Positions 10,934-22,648 of a stretch of DNA of 64,000 nucleotides are shown in pieces. Position numbers and translations under genes: made by a program. The DNA is from Allomyces macrogynus ATCC 38327 (lineage: Eukaryota > Blastocladiomycota > Blastocladiomycetes > Blastocladiales > Blastocladiaceae): the NCBI GenBank assembly GCA_000151295.1, contig GG745329.1, forward strand, positions 259,268-323,267, given 5' to 3'. The notes beneath the pieces were generated by a model. That model was not told the origin of the DNA and made no database searches. It saw only the letters and a list, made by a program, of their open reading frames with translations. Within the stretch, counting starts at the first letter, position 1; every line of letters starts with the position of its first letter.

Positions 10934-12285
10934 TTACGCGTAAACAATTGAGAGACTCCCTGCCGGGCTCGCGGTTCCGACCGCGAACCGGTCGCCCGTC
11001 AAGTCCATGAGCGAGTCGCGCGTCGACAGTGCCGACCGTGACATGGCCGACGAGTCGATCGACGCGGCCGAGTCACGCAGCGATGCTGGCAAGTCGCCCA
11101 GCACGGGCACGGGACGAAATCCGCTCGCGGCGGTCGGCGGCTGGACGGGTGCGATCACGGGCACGCCTGCGGACGGTGCGGCGAGGGACGACGACCGTGG
11201 CGGCAAGGGCACAGCCGGTGGCGGGGTCGGCGTCCACGTCGAGAGGTTGGCGTTAGCAGCGGTGTTGACGGGTTCGATGGTGGCGCGCAATTCCTCGAGC
11301 TCGCCCTCAAGCTCGAGCCGCTCCATGAACGACACTCGGGCCATGCGAATGCGTTCGGCGAGATCGTCCGGGTTGGGCTTGCGGTCCCACCACGGCACGT
11401 GGCAGACGGGCGTAGGAGCGAGTGGCATGGAAAAGACGACAGATTTGCGCGTGTGCGGGCGCGGTGCGGCGTCGGCGGTTGGGCGGCGCAGTGCCGACTT
11501 GGGTGGTGGTGGCGGGAGCACGAGACGCGTCGTGGAGGTGTTGCTGTTGTCGAGCGACGAACAGACCGAGGCCGAGTCGAGCAGGCCCGGGATCAGCGGC
11601 ATGCGCGCGGCAGGCGTTTGCGCGTCGACCGACGAGTTGAGCGCGAACGTGGCGCCGGTGCTGCTCGGATCGTGGCGGCGGCGGCGGCGGTGCGTGCCGA
11701 CCTCCATGACCGGCGGCGACGGCAGCTGTGGACAGGAACGGTGATGGTCAGTCTACAGTCGTGCGAAAAGCAAAGGCAAGCCAGGAAGGTTGTTGCCCAG
11801 GTTGGAGTCAAACAGGGCAGGCAGCGGTTCACCGCTGCCACCTCAGCCACGGCAGCCTGCTCAACTGCGGAAGGGACCCATCCCCATCCCCGCTTCGGCC
11901 GCCAACTCAAACCAGCTGAGACGAAACCAACCACGACAGATCGACAGATGTGTACCTTTTGCGCGCCCGCGGGCGACGGCGAGATGCTGGAGCGCGCGCC
12001 CGGCACGAGCGAGAGCGGTCGCGGCAGGAAACGGTCGGACGTGGCAGCGTTGCCATTGGCGGCAGGCGGTAGTGTGCGGTCGACGAGTTCAAACGACTGG
12101 TCGTCGTCATCGATCTCGAATGAAGACGTCGGGGTGCCGGCGCCGTTGCACATCAGCAGCGGCGCGTGCATGTCGTGCGCGTGCAAGTGGCCCATGGCGG
12201 CGGGCGACCCGGCATCGGACGCGGCGCCCTTGCGGCAGGCGTGGCGGCCGCACACGAGGCGGTGGAGCAGGCGCTTGAGCGGCAT
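10934..12285 (-). CDS. Orphan low-complexity protein
   Basis: Exons 12285-11956 and 11725-10934 give 373 residues; the intron is 230 nt, longer than most here, with GTACAC and CCACAG ends. The N-terminus (MPLKRLLHRLVCGRHACRK) is basic, followed by a His-rich patch and an acidic patch (FEIDDDDQSFELVD). The second exon has a proline run, then a short stretch that looks ordered (VCHVPWWDRKPNPDDLAERI and a following Glu-rich helix), then a Ser/Asp-rich tail. No family is recognised. High third-position GC in this frame and compatible splice phases are the evidence that it is real. It shares a 722-nt divergent promoter with CHS5. Confidence 0.5.
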
Positions 12286-13007
12286 CGTTGGCAGGCGGGC
12301 GGGCGGCTGGTTGGGAGCGGACAGCGCGCGCGTGTAACGGGCGGGACGCGAACGCGGCGCGTGCGTGGGGCAGGGCAGGTCGAGCGAGAGCAAGGAAGCG
12401 AAGCGAAGCGCGCAGATCGCAATTTGGGCGCCGAAAGCGGGGCGACGGTGAGGATCGAGGACGAGAGAGAGGACGCGACTGCGGGCCCTGCGACGTCCGA
12501 ATCAATCGATGGTAGACTGGCGCGCGGCGGGGAGGGGGGACCAGGGACGACCAAGGTTCGCAGCACGCCAGGCGGCAAGTGGCGCGCGCCCAACTCAAGT
12601 GCGGGTGACGGCGTGGGGAAGGTCGACGGCGCTGCGATGGATGGGTTGTCGACGACGACAGCGGCGGCGCGGCTGGCGCAAGCGGGAACGGCAAAGCCAA
12701 GCACACGCTGCGGTGCGAAGGAGCGAACAACCTTTCTGGGCAAGTCACACGTGCTCCCACGCGATCGCGTCCACCGCATCCACCGCACGCGTGCCGTCGC
12801 CACCGCCGGCCGTCCACCGCCGCCTTGAGCCCTGCCGGCCTCACAATCCCGCGAGCCGACGACGCGACGACGGCGACAACGACCACGGTATCCACGCGCC
12901 CGCCAACCACCCGCACTTGATCCGCGCCACCCGCACCCACGCGCCTCGCTTTGCCGCCACGCGCCCGCGCCGTCAGCTCCAGTACCCTCAACCAGACCAC
13001 CAAGAAC
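12286..13007. promoter_or_regulatory. Divergent intergenic region (orphan gene / CHS5)
   Basis: About 720 nt between two start codons facing away from each other. It is GC-rich and no clear TATA box is visible on either strand. Long open frames crossing it are by-products of GC richness. Confidence 0.4.
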
Positions 13008-14219
13008 ATGACCAGCCTCGTCGCGCACCACCACCCGCAGGCCGTGCAGCTCGTCGTCGGCAAGATCGACGCCGGCGTCGCGATCCTGCTCACGGGCGAC
13101 CACCACATCCTCGAGTTCCCGACCCTCTTGCTCCCGCCGGACATTGCCACGGGCTCGATCATCGACGTCGCCGTCTCGCGCAACATTGCCGCCGAACAAG
13201 CGACCCTGCGCGAATTCTCGCACCTGCAGCATGCGATCCTCGCGGAATTCGGTGACGCCGACCCGGCCGCGCCCGTCGTGCACGTCGCGCACGCCGCGCA
13301 CGACTCAGTCCTGCTCAAGTGGGACCACGGGTCGGTCCCGACTGACGCCGACGCCGCGGTCCTCGGCCTCGACGTCGTGATCAACAACCACGTCGTGCAC
13401 ACCGTCGCGGCCTCGGCCGTCGTCGCCGCTCCCTCGGCTGGCGACTCTAACGCGACGCTGCGGATCGCCGGCGAGTACCGCGTGCGTGGGCTGCAGCCCG
13501 GGTACGAGTACTCGTGCTGGCTTGTGCTACGCACGGCGTCGGGGACCGTCCAGTCGGATGCGGTCGTCGCGCGCACCAAGGCGCTCGGCGAACCCGTGTC
13601 GGCGCCGGCGTCGCCGTCGCCCGCGCCTGCCGCGATTCTGAGCAAGCCGGCGTCGGCACCGCATCACGCGGCTGCGCCGGTGACGAATGTGGGGCCGGCG
13701 CCTGCGAGGCGCAAGCGGCTGTGGCGGCAATTTCGCCCAAAGGTGCCGGCGGCCGCGGCATCGGAGCCGCAATCGCGCGCTGTGCACGCCGTGGAAGCCG
13801 CTGCGCCTGTTCCTGCCCCAACCACCACCGCGACCACGGCCACTACCGCCACCTCGCCCAAGCAGGTTGCGGCCCCTACCGACCCCGAGGACGAGCCCAT
13901 GTCGCTCACGGCGCGCGACTCGGTCGCGCAGCACCAGGCCACGCACCTCGGCGGCACTGCTGCCACCACTTTGACCCCCACGTTGCCGACGCCCACGCCG
14001 CTGCCCAAGCGCACCGTCTCGCAAAAGAAGGGCAAGGGCAAGAAGAACAAGAGCGAGGCTGGTGGTGGCGACTCGACGGCTGGCACTGGCGATGCGGAGG
14101 CGTCGGTGTCAGTGACGGTGCCAGGCGATGGCGGCGCAGAGGCGGACCAGGAGGCGGTCATGGCGGGCCATCCGCTACCGGAGTCGGTGCCGCCGTCGCC
14201 GTCGCGTGCCGAGCACTGA
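13008..14219 (+). CDS. CHS5: Chs5-like exomer/chitin-synthase transport factor without BRCT domain
   Basis: An intronless 403-residue protein. Residues 1-75 match the Chs5 N-terminal dimer/arfaptin-binding region: LVVGKIDAGVAILLTGDHH, then EFPTLLLPPDIATGSIIDV. Residues about 80-185 form the fibronectin-III module (VVHVAHAAHDSVLLKWD, then YRVRGLQPGYEYSCWLVLRT). In yeast, Chs5 scaffolds the exomer coat that exports chitin synthase Chs3 from the trans-Golgi. Fungal Chs5 normally has a BRCT domain straight after FN3. Here a basic patch (PARRKRLWRQFRPK) and an Ala/Pro/Thr-rich tail follow instead. The tail ends in a Lys-rich stretch (KKGKGKKNK), which is also seen at Chs5 C-termini. The start was set at the ATG just before TSLVAHHH, since family members start close to the beta strand. 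Confidence 0.82.
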   Translation: MTSLVAHHHPQAVQLVVGKIDAGVAILLTGDHHILEFPTLLLPPDIATGSIIDVAVSRNIAAEQATLREFSHLQHAILAEFGDADPAAPVVHVAHAAHDSVLLKWDHGSVPTDADAAVLGLDVVINNHVVHTVAASAVVAAPSAGDSNATLRIAGEYRVRGLQPGYEYSCWLVLRTASGTVQSDAVVARTKALGEPVSAPASPSPAPAAILSKPASAPHHAAAPVTNVGPAPARRKRLWRQFRPKVPAAAASEPQSRAVHAVEAAAPVPAPTTTATTATTATSPKQVAAPTDPEDEPMSLTARDSVAQHQATHLGGTAATTLTPTLPTPTPLPKRTVSQKKGKGKKNKSEAGGGDSTAGTGDAEASVSVTVPGDGGAEADQEAVMAGHPLPESVPPSPSRAEH

Positions 14220-15057
14220 CGAGCGGGCCGACGAGCGGGCCAGAGGCGGGCTGAGGGAGAGGCGAGGAGGAAGAGGAGGGGAGGGAGGACGAGCGTCATG
14301 ATTACACATTCGAGCGCATAGCATTTTGATTTGTTTTCAACATCCGGGGGAGCGTGGTCGTGTTCCTTGTTCATGTCCGCGTTCGTCCGGCGCGCGTGGT
14401 CGTCGTTGTCGTCATGGGAGCCATCACGGCAGCAGCGTCAGCGTCGGGATGAAAGTATGGCCATGGAAGGAATGATCAGCGAGAATCAGGCCGAAGCCGG
14501 GTCCCGCACGCACCCAGTTGCCGCAAAGAGCAACTCGCCCAGCTCGGCACGCACGCACTTGCCCCAAAGAGCGCACCACGTCGCGCCTCCCATCCTTCAG
14601 TTGTTGCTCGACGTCGTTCAAGTGTCCCGTTCGTTTGTGACCGGGGCCACAGCGAGCACCAGCAACTGCCATGACGAGGAACAAGGATGCGTTGCCGTTG
14701 CACGACGAGCCGGAATTGATTTCAACTTCTTGAGTGTGATGGCGACGACGATGGAGTGCGGCGTGCCGCGGGCCCCGGACGCGGCGACGAACGCGGGCGC
14801 TTTGTGAGAGTGGTGCCGAACCGCGCACGCTCATTTCTTTCAACGCGCGCCCGAGCGGGTGATCCCGGCCACGCGATGGATGAGGAGGATTGAAAGCCAT
14901 GGCCCATCCAAACCGTCATCCCATTCCACTCCTTTCCCATCCATTGGTATAAAGGCCGCGCCCCTCCCCGCGCGCCATCCCGCTCTCGATCCCAACCCAG
15001 CTCAAGCTCGACCGCATCCATCAACTCCACCCGCCCAGCCACCTCAAGAAAGCAAGA
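14220..15057. other. Intergenic with promoter of the 15058 gene
   Basis: About 840 nt without a recognisable gene. The right end holds a TATA box and a CT-rich leader ahead of the next start codon. Confidence 0.45.
14948..14954 (+). promoter_or_regulatory. TATA box
   Basis: TATAAAG preceded by CCATTGG, about 104 nt upstream of the start codon at 15058, followed by a CT-rich leader. A good match to a core promoter. Confidence 0.5.
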
Positions 15058-15982
15058 ATGCTCCAGTCTGCCCTCCGCACCGCCGCGGCGCGCCGCACGC
15101 TCGCCAGCTTCACGCGCCCGACGACCGCCGCCCCCCTTGCCGCTGCCACTGCACCTGTCGAGACCGTCACCGTGCCCAACGACCACGAGGCCATGAGCAT
15201 GCTGCTCGCGACCGCCCCGCAAGCCGCGCACTCGTCGATCCGCGCCGCGGCCGACACGTCGGCCGGGTCGTTTGAGCATGACGCCGACCCACACTTGCTC
15301 GCTCAAGTGCAGGCGCACGGCACGGCTGCGCTGTGGCGCGGGATGGCCGAGCCAACCAAGGCGCCGGCAGCGACGCCGGAGACGGTTGTGACGGAGCAGA
15401 AGTACACGGAGCTCGGTACGTTCTTGTGATCATCTCGGCCTGTCATGCGAGCGCTGGTGGCAGGTGCGGACGCGATCACCAGCAACAAAAGACTCACCAT
15501 TGCTATCGCCACCGCTAGCATTCACGATTCTCGGCATGGCCGAGTCCGACGCGGCCGTCCTGCCCAAGCAAAAGGAGGATCTCGTCGACTCGTTCACCGC
15601 GTCGGCCTTCTCGCACTCGGTCCCCATTGTCCCGATCGCACCGGACCACGCGCTCGCGGGCGACATGGCTGTGGCCATGACTGCGCCCACGTACCGCCGC
15701 CGCATCCGCGCAGTGACCACGAGCCCGCAACGCCGTTCTTACACGTATATTGTCCCCGCGGCACTGCACGCCGACACTGCGCTGCCCGCGCACGACGTGC
15801 GGCTCATGTCGGTGCTCGCGCAGCGGTCAACGGAAATGTACCGCACGGCCGACGCGACCGCGACCAACAATGCCGACTTGCAGGTCGTGGCGACCGCCGC
15901 TGCACTCGACCAGTACGCGAGTTTTGCGGATACGCGCGGTCGCAGCTGGGCCGCGCTCGACGGCATCGACATGAAGGTCTAA
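15058..15982 (+). CDS. Putative mitochondrial protein of unknown function
   Basis: Exons 15058-15415 and 15519-15982 give 273 residues; the 103-nt intron has GTACGT and GCTAG ends. The N-terminus (MLQSALRTAAARRTLASFTR) has Arg and Ala/Leu/Ser and no acids, a convincing matrix-targeting presequence. The rest alternates Ala/Thr-rich stretches with short conserved-looking segments (ALWRGMAEP, VTTSPQRRSYTYIV). No hydrophobic helix and no family is recognised. A clear TATA box upstream and consistent splice phase support a real gene. Confidence 0.5.
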
Positions 15983-17121
15983 GTCGAACGCGACCCGAGT
16001 CGCGTTGTCGTTGTCGGTTGTCGGTTTTTTTGTTCTTGCATCACCCCACCCCATACTCTGTTCTTTTGCTCTTTTCTTCGGTCGGTGCCCGGTTGTCTCC
16101 GCGTCGAAGCGCCCCGGGTCGAGTCGAGCTCGACGACCCCCACGTCCGGGTGTCGGTTGGTTTTTGGCGAAATCGGTGGGCGCGCCGGCGCCCGCCAGGT
16201 TGTAAATAATTCTGAGGTTGGTATCAGTGGGTCGGTCCGGGCGCGACCGGCCGCTGATCTCCGGTCGCGCCCGTGCCTCCCACCAGAGGCGATGGGGCGG
16301 ATTTTGGCGGCGCCCAAAGTAATGGTTTGAGATGGATGGAGTAGAAACGACAAGACATGCATGGCGTCCATGATCGTGATCAATTGCAATGGGATGAATT
16401 AACTTCAGAGCTGCGCTGGCTGGCAGGTGCAACTGGTCGTCGTGTGCTTGTTGCTACATCGGTGTGAGACGCGATTTGGACGCGACCTCGGCTGGATGTT
16501 GCTCAGCGCGAAGACGTCCGGCATGGAAACGATGAACAAGAAACCACAGTGGCTGTCATAGTGCTTCAAGCGAGCGGCGTGCCGGCTGCCAAAGTTGACG
16601 CTGGGATGCGTTGGATGTTCTCAGAAGCGCGCACCTTTCACCTTTCACGACCTTTCTCCGCTGATCTGCGGCGATTTGACTGGACGGTGTGTATTTACGG
16701 CATGTGCAAACTAACACGACGGATAACTCCCGGGCGAAGTTGACCCCTCGCTCGGTCCTTGGCATGCCGTCAGCCGGGCCACCGCCGCCACGGTTACAGT
16801 CTCAAAAAAACGAAAGAGCGCGGGGACGGCGAATCGGGCGAGTCGCGCAACCCCAACAGCGCCATCATGTCCTGGAAACACCCATAGCGCACGAACCAGT
16901 TCCAGCGTTTTCGCGTGGCCACTTCGAGAAAAGAGCGCCCCCTCCGCCCTCGTGCTGGCGAGCGTTCTCGCAAGCGAACCTTTGAATCACATCAGCAACA
17001 TGTATTGGTTACAAGCTGGGTCTATACACAGAAACATGGCCGCGACGCGACACGTCGACGCGATACGACGCGACAAGACGCGTCCAACGTGGCACACGCG
17101 CGCGCACGACGATGGGGATCT
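15983..17121. other. Intergenic, convergent 3' regions
   Basis: About 1.1 kb between convergent genes. No conserved ORF, RNA gene or mobile element is recognised. Confidence 0.4.
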
Positions 17122-17747
17122 CTACTCCTCGTCCGACGACGAAGACGACGAGTCGTTGCCGTCCGCCTTCTGGTGCTTGTGCTTGTGCAACTTCTGCTTG
17201 AGCTTGCCGAGAGGGTTATGCTCGCCAAACCCGTGCGTCACGTCGTGGATGTGGCCGGCAATCGAACCCTTCGGGTAGGCCGACAGACGCAGCTCGCCGG
17301 CGGGAGCGCCGGCCTTGTTGTAGAGCTGGTACCACCGGTCGATCGTGCCGGTGATCTCGTGCACGGGCAGGACGACGCGGCCCATCAGATCGTCGGGGCG
17401 GAAGTGGTCCTTGTCGTAGATCTCGACGACGATTTCCTTGACCTCGGCAGCAATGTCGACCTCGAAACGCTCGTTGAACATCGGGTTCGCTCCCGTCGCC
17501 TTCTGAACCTTGGTCTCCTTCTTCCAGGTGCCGGCGGTACACACGACGTACGGATCAGCTTTGCCGAAGGCGTCCGAGTCGACGAGGTTGCGGGCCTCGA
17601 CTAGTTGGGCGGAGCGAGAAACGCGTCAGGACGCGTTCATGGCGGGGTCGGAACCGGGGGTGCTGGAAGGGCGCGGCAGGCGCGTCGAGCGCGTCGCGGC
17701 GGGCACGTACCGACGGTAAGGTGCGCGCCGGTGATCTGCTGGGCCAT
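17122..17747 (-). CDS. Single C2-domain protein
   Basis: Exons 17747-17711 and 17600-17122 give 171 residues; the 110-nt intron has GTACGT and ACTAG ends. The protein is one C2 domain (residues about 5-115): HLTVVEARNL, DSDAFGKADPYV, ANPMFNERFEV, VVEIYDKDHFRPDDLMGRV. The aspartates in loop 1 (DSDAFGKAD) and loop 3 (YDKD) are the calcium-ligand positions, so calcium-dependent membrane binding is expected. A Lys/His-rich stretch (KLKQKLHKHKHQK) and a Ser-Asp-Glu tail follow. Small stand-alone C2 proteins of this layout are common in fungi and plants; the cellular role is unknown. Confidence 0.75.
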
Positions 17748-18386
17748 GTTGATGCTGGGTTGGTGGGCAAAAAGGTGTCCTTAAACGAGAAGCGCGGGGA
17801 GCGGGGGGGTGTCGCGTATTTATGCTGGCGGCCGGTACGACGCGTCGAGGTCCAGGTCCGGGGCACAGCACGGCCACGCGTCGAGAAGCACGGGGAAGAC
17901 GGTGGCGCCCAGGCGACTTCGTGAACAGAACATTGCGCGCGTGGTTGCGCGCGGTGGAATTTGGAAAGCTGGTTGTCGAAGCAGGCAGCCGAGCGCGTTT
18001 TGCTTTGCTCGAGTGTGCTGGCTGGGTCTTGACGTGGTGGCGCTCTGTGGCTTAGCGCTTGATGCAAAAGGTGACAAGCGTGCGACGCCTGGTCGCGGTC
18101 ACGTGTTATGAGACACTTGGCAAAAGCCAAGCAGCACTGGCGGGCCAACCATCGAGGCGCCCCCTTGCTCGCGGCCTCCTCACCGACCAGCCCTGCCCGC
18201 ACCGCTCTCGGTGATCAAGGCCCGCACGAACCGGTCGCTCGCGCTGCTGCTCCCGCCCTGCAACTTGCCGCAGTCGACAATCTGGTCGCCGGTTTCGACA
18301 GATCGCTGGAGCACGAGCACGGCTCAACGGCAACTAGCATCAGTACCAACCGCAAGCTGCTGTCATCGGTCTTCTCCACCGCCGCC
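17748..18386. other. Divergent intergenic region (C2 gene / F-BAR gene)
   Basis: About 640 nt between divergent start codons. An AT-rich CATAAATA element on the minus strand near 17817-17824 is a possible TATA box for the C2 gene. No further feature is seen. Confidence 0.35.
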
Positions 18387-20448
18387 ATGGCGACCAATGC
18401 TGCCCCCGCGGTCGCGCCGCAGGCGGCCGGGATCACGCTCACAACCGACATTCCGCCCGCGACCGGCGAGTTTTCGCGCCTCTTTACCGTACTAGATCAA
18501 GTAAACCCGCTTCAAGATGCTGATCGATCACAGACTAAGCGAGAATGCGCCGTTATCGTGATCTAGTCGATGGAGGACAAGGGGTACAAGGTCATGATAG
18601 ACCGCTTGCGTGCCGGCAAGCACACCGCCAAGCAGGTGTGCGAAGTGTTCAATGCACGGTACGCAGATCAGACCCTCTCAGCTCGCTTGCCCACCCTCTC
18701 ATTACCGGAATGGGGCCAAAAATAGCGTCACGCTCGAGCACGAGTACACGGTGCGCCTGAACAAGGCCTTCAAAGTACTCGGCAACGAAGACTCAGGGTC
18801 CATATCTCGCTTCTCCACCGGATCACTCCAGCCTGATCGACCAGCGACCTGACTGCTCCTCCTCCTCTCTTTCAGTTCTATGAAGGACCTTGTCGACTCG
18901 CTGCGCACCGAATCCGACTCGCTCGTGCGGTACCACGTCGAGTACGCGGAATTTCTGCGCAACAAGCTCGAGAAGCCGCTGCAGGACCTGCTCGCCCGGC
19001 ACAAGACGCTGCGCGAGTCGCATCTCGCCACGGCCGAACGTAACCTGCGCCACCGCGCTAATTGCCAGCAGGCACACGCGCGCGCCAAGGACCGACTCGC
19101 TGCAAAGGCCACCGAGGTGACCGCTGCGCGCGATGCAGTGCGGACCAAGTATGGCAAGGAAAACGAAAAGGCCCAGGCCAGGTTGACCAAGTCGGAGGCC
19201 GCCGTCAAGGCCGCCGAGATTGAGCACACGCAGGCGCATGACGCGCTCGAGACGGCGCACAAGACGTGGGAGGTGGATTGGGCCCGGTCGTTGGCCGAGT
19301 TTGAGCGGCTCGAGCTCGAGCGGCTGGTCGTGCTCAAGGACTTGGTCACGCAGTTTGCCACGGCGTCGCGCGATATGGCAACCAAGGAGGCCAAGGTGCG
19401 GATTCTCCCTTCTCGGGTGGTGGTGGATACCTGTCCGCGCTGCATACTCACTCCTGCGCGTCTTTAATCCAGGTCTACGAGCGGCTCATTGAAAAGGCCA
19501 ACCAAGTCTCGGCGCCCGCCGACCTCGCCACTTTCATGGCCAACCTCTCGCTGACCGCGTCCCCCGTCGACCCCGACGCGCCGTCCTCTGTCGGTGCGGC
19601 CGCCACGAGCGTCGTCGGCCCAACGCCACAGCGCAACCTGCTCAACCCCTTCTCGTTCCGCAAAAAGATGGGCTCGTTCGAACTCGGCGGCCTACTGCGC
19701 CCAGCGCACTCGGGCACGACCGCGACTACCGTGTCGTCGTCGCCACCCACAGGCGCCGCGCAGATCCCGCCATCGGGTTCGATGACCCCCGCGAGCCCGA
19801 CGGCCGACGCTGCCGACCACCCGTCGTTCCTCCCGCCGCCTGTCGCCATGTCTTCGGGGCTCGAGATTGATTTGCCGCCGCCGCTCGACGCGGGCGAGAT
19901 CGAGGACGAGCCGAGCGATGCGACCGCGACGGCGCCGCGCGCGCCGCTTCCAGTGGATGCGGCATCGGCGCCGCCGTACCTGCCCGGATCGCTGTCGGGG
20001 CTCGACTTGGCGCCGGGGTCGATGCAGATGCCCGTCCCGCAGCCGGTGGGTGCGGCCGCAGTACAGGTGTCGGTGGACGCGACGGGGGCGGCAAACGATC
20101 CTGCGCCCGATGGCGGTGCCCCAGGGATCGACTTCCTCGACTTGTCGGTCACGTTCCCGATCAAGTGCATGACACGCGCGCTCTACGCGTACGACGCAAG
20201 TATTCCAGAAGAGTTGTCGTTTGAGGCCGGCCAGGTGTTGCCGATCATTGATTTGGATGACCAAGGGGTACGTTGGAAAGGGGGGGGAGGGGGGTCTTAG
20301 TGTTACGGTGGATGGTGGACTCACGCGTGTGCTTCTCTTCTCCACCGTTGTTTAGTGGTGGGTTGCCGAGGTCGTCGACAACCGCACCGGCGCGCGACGG
20401 CGCGGTCTGATTCCGTCCAACTTTGTTGAAGTGATTCATGGGGAATGA
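18387..20448 (+). CDS. F-BAR and SH3 domain protein
   Basis: Six exons: 18387-18500, 18567-18658, 18726-18797, 18876-19395, 19473-20267 and 20356-20448; phases agree and give 561 residues. The F-BAR domain spans about residues 25-295: a basic first helix (DKGYKVMIDRLRAGKHTAKQ), NARVTLEHEYTVRLNKAFKV, then GSMKDLVDSLRTESDS, and long Lys/Glu/Ala coiled helices. This matches the F-BAR pattern of an R-x-x-L-E-x-E-Y helix followed by (T/M)(L/K)D-W/L-x-x-L. A 190-residue Pro/Ala/Ser linker follows. The C-terminal SH3 (ALYAYDASIPEELSFEAGQV, then WWVAEV and GLIPSNFVEV) is split by the last intron. Family members curve membranes and recruit actin regulators at endocytic or division sites (Bzz1, Cdc15, Hof1); which subfamily this is cannot be said. 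Confidence 0.83.
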
Positions 20449-20773
20449 CGGTCGGGAATATGATCAGAGTCCAGCAGATGCAAGTGCTCTACTTTTTAGC
20501 TCGTAAATGTGAACTCACTTTGGTGCCGTGGTGTTTGGTACGAGGTGAACGACGTTGGCAACGATGAACTTGTGATTTTTCTGCATGCGACGTCGCGACA
20601 CGACACGCAACGACGCGACACGGGCGCAACGACAACGGGACCAAGAAGCGTTCCCCCCAAAACGTTGAGTGAAATTACGGACAGATGCGAAAACGGCCAC
20701 AAAAACACAATACTCAATAAGCACAAAACGAGCGCCCAGCGGACAACCAGGCGCGCGCACGCCCCGCAGACCC
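20449..20773. other. Short intergenic region, convergent 3' ends
   Basis: About 325 nt, AT-richer than the flanking exons. No feature is recognised. Confidence 0.4.
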
Positions 20774-22648
20774 TTAGTCCTCGTCCCAGTTCTTGTTCTC
20801 CTTGACCTTGGGTCCGCCGGCCTGCTTGCTCATGATAATCTGGTCGACGCGCAGGACCGTGAGCGCCGCGTCCGACGCGAGCCGGATCGCCCACGCCTTG
20901 CCGCCGAGCAGATCGACGATCCCGCGCGGGACGGCATCCGCCAGACCGCCGTCGGCATCACCACCCTCCGATTCGATGTTGACACCGACGGTGGTCTTGC
21001 CCGCCTGGTGCGCGGCGTACATCTTGGACACAATCTCGGTCGCGTCGAGACCAGCGTTCTCCGCGAGCGTGCGCGGCACGACCTCGAGCGCCTCGGCAAA
21101 CTTGTTGATCGCGTACTGGTTGAGCCCCGGTGTCTTGGCCGCGACCGACTGGAGCAGTCGCGCCAGCTCAATCTCGGCGGCACCGGCACCCGCGACAATC
21201 GCCGGGTTCTTGGTCAGGGCCTTGACCGTGTTCACGCCATCGTCGACGGCGCGTTCCAGGTCATCGAGCATGTTCTGCGTCGACCCGCGCAGGACAATCG
21301 TGGCCGTGCGCGACGTTTCCTTTTCCTGGCGGAAGACAGTGCACCGGTCGGATCCGACCTCGACCGTCTCGACCACGTCGCAGAACCCGAGTTCCTCAGC
21401 CATCGGCGCACCAATGCGCGTGAGCGCCGTGGCCCCCGTCGCGCGGCACAGACGGCGCAGATCAAACTTGGAGAGAACTTTGAGCACCATGATCCCGAGC
21501 CGGTTCATAAAGTGCAGGGCGAGCTCGCCGACGCCCGAACCCGTGACGACCACCTTGACGCCTGTCTTGGCGATTTCTGTCAGCTGGTCCTCAAGCCGCT
21601 TTTCCTCGTCCTTGGAAAAGTTGAGCATTTCGTCGGCGTTGTGGATCAGCACCGTGCCCTTGGTCTCGGTCTGCGAAATGTCCAGCGGGCACGTGAAAAT
21701 GGCCACCTTAGCCTTCTCCGCGCGCTTGACGGTGCCCTCGGCCTCGCGGCCAAACACCATGCCCTTGATCACGGCCGAGTCAAAGACCGACCCGCCCATG
21801 ATCTTAACGACGCGGACCGAATCGACGGAAAAGTCCTTGGCCGACTTTGGCATGACCGCTGAGACGGCCTGCGTGATCAAAGGTGCCAGCACGTCCTCGT
21901 ACCCGTACTGCTTGGACATGACCGCGGGGTAGATGGCCTTTTGCAGCTGGTCGGCCTTGGTCAGGTCGTCGATCTTGCCGACGGCAAGCGTCTCGAGCAG
22001 CTCGAGCGCCTTCTTGTAGGCCACCTCGTACCCGGCGACAATGTCGGACGTGTGCAGACCCACGCGCAGAAGGTCCTCGGCCTTGCGCAGAAGCTCGCCG
22101 GCGAGGATCGTCACGAGGTTGGTCGCGTCGCCCATCTGGAGAGATGGAGTAGTGCACGGCGTTAGGGTCGAGCTGGTGCATGAGAGTCGCAATAGCGCGT
22201 TCGTACCTCTGCCTCCTGCGCCTGCGACGCCATGACGAGCAGCTTGGCGGCCGGGTGCACGACCTCGAGCTCCTTGATGATGGTCGCGGCATCCGACGTG
22301 ACGAATAGCTTCTCGAGATGGTTGATGATCAGCTTGTTGCGGCCATTGGGCCCAAACGACGTCTTGACAATGTTGGCGAGCTCGGTCGTCGCGTTGATGT
22401 TGCGCAGAACGGCCTCGTCGACGCCCTCGAGGTGCTAATCGCACGGGAACGGAAACGAGCGGGTGCGTGAGCATTGCGCAGGGAGATCACAGGCGCGTAA
22501 TTGCCCACACAAGGCCGAATTTGTGCAGCATCACGCGAGAACACCAGTCAAGCACGGCCGGTCATGGTGGGTGCAAGCGGAGCAACGAGATGCTAACCTT
22601 GTATCCCTCCTTGAAGGCGGACGGCAGCTTGGGGATGCGGAGCGCCAT
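20774..22648 (-). CDS. CCT8: TCP-1/CCT chaperonin subunit theta (CCT8)
   Basis: Exons 22648-22598, 22434-22207 and 22135-20774 give 546 residues, normal for the family. It is one of eight subunits of the cytosolic CCT ring that folds actin and tubulin. Group II chaperonin signatures: TSFGPNGRNKLIINHLEKLFVTSDAATI in the equatorial domain, GDATNLV (phosphate loop), DISQTETKGTV in the apical domain, and DDGVNTVKALTKNP with an AGAGAAEIELA ATP loop near the end. Theta identity rests on IPKLPSAFKEGYK at the start, HPAAKLLVMASQ, VLRVDQIIMSKQAGGPK and the acidic tail. The ATP-loop GDATN replaces the usual GDGTN. Introns are 163 and 71 nt. Confidence 0.93.

Noticed and set aside
12107..13645. A 512-codon open frame on the minus strand across the CHS5 5' half and its promoter
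   Set aside because: It is antisense to a conserved protein; the product is Arg/Ala/Pro low complexity, typical of GC-rich shadow frames.
20669..21862. A 397-codon plus-strand frame opposite CCT8
   Set aside because: It is fully antisense to conserved chaperonin exons and has shadow-type composition.
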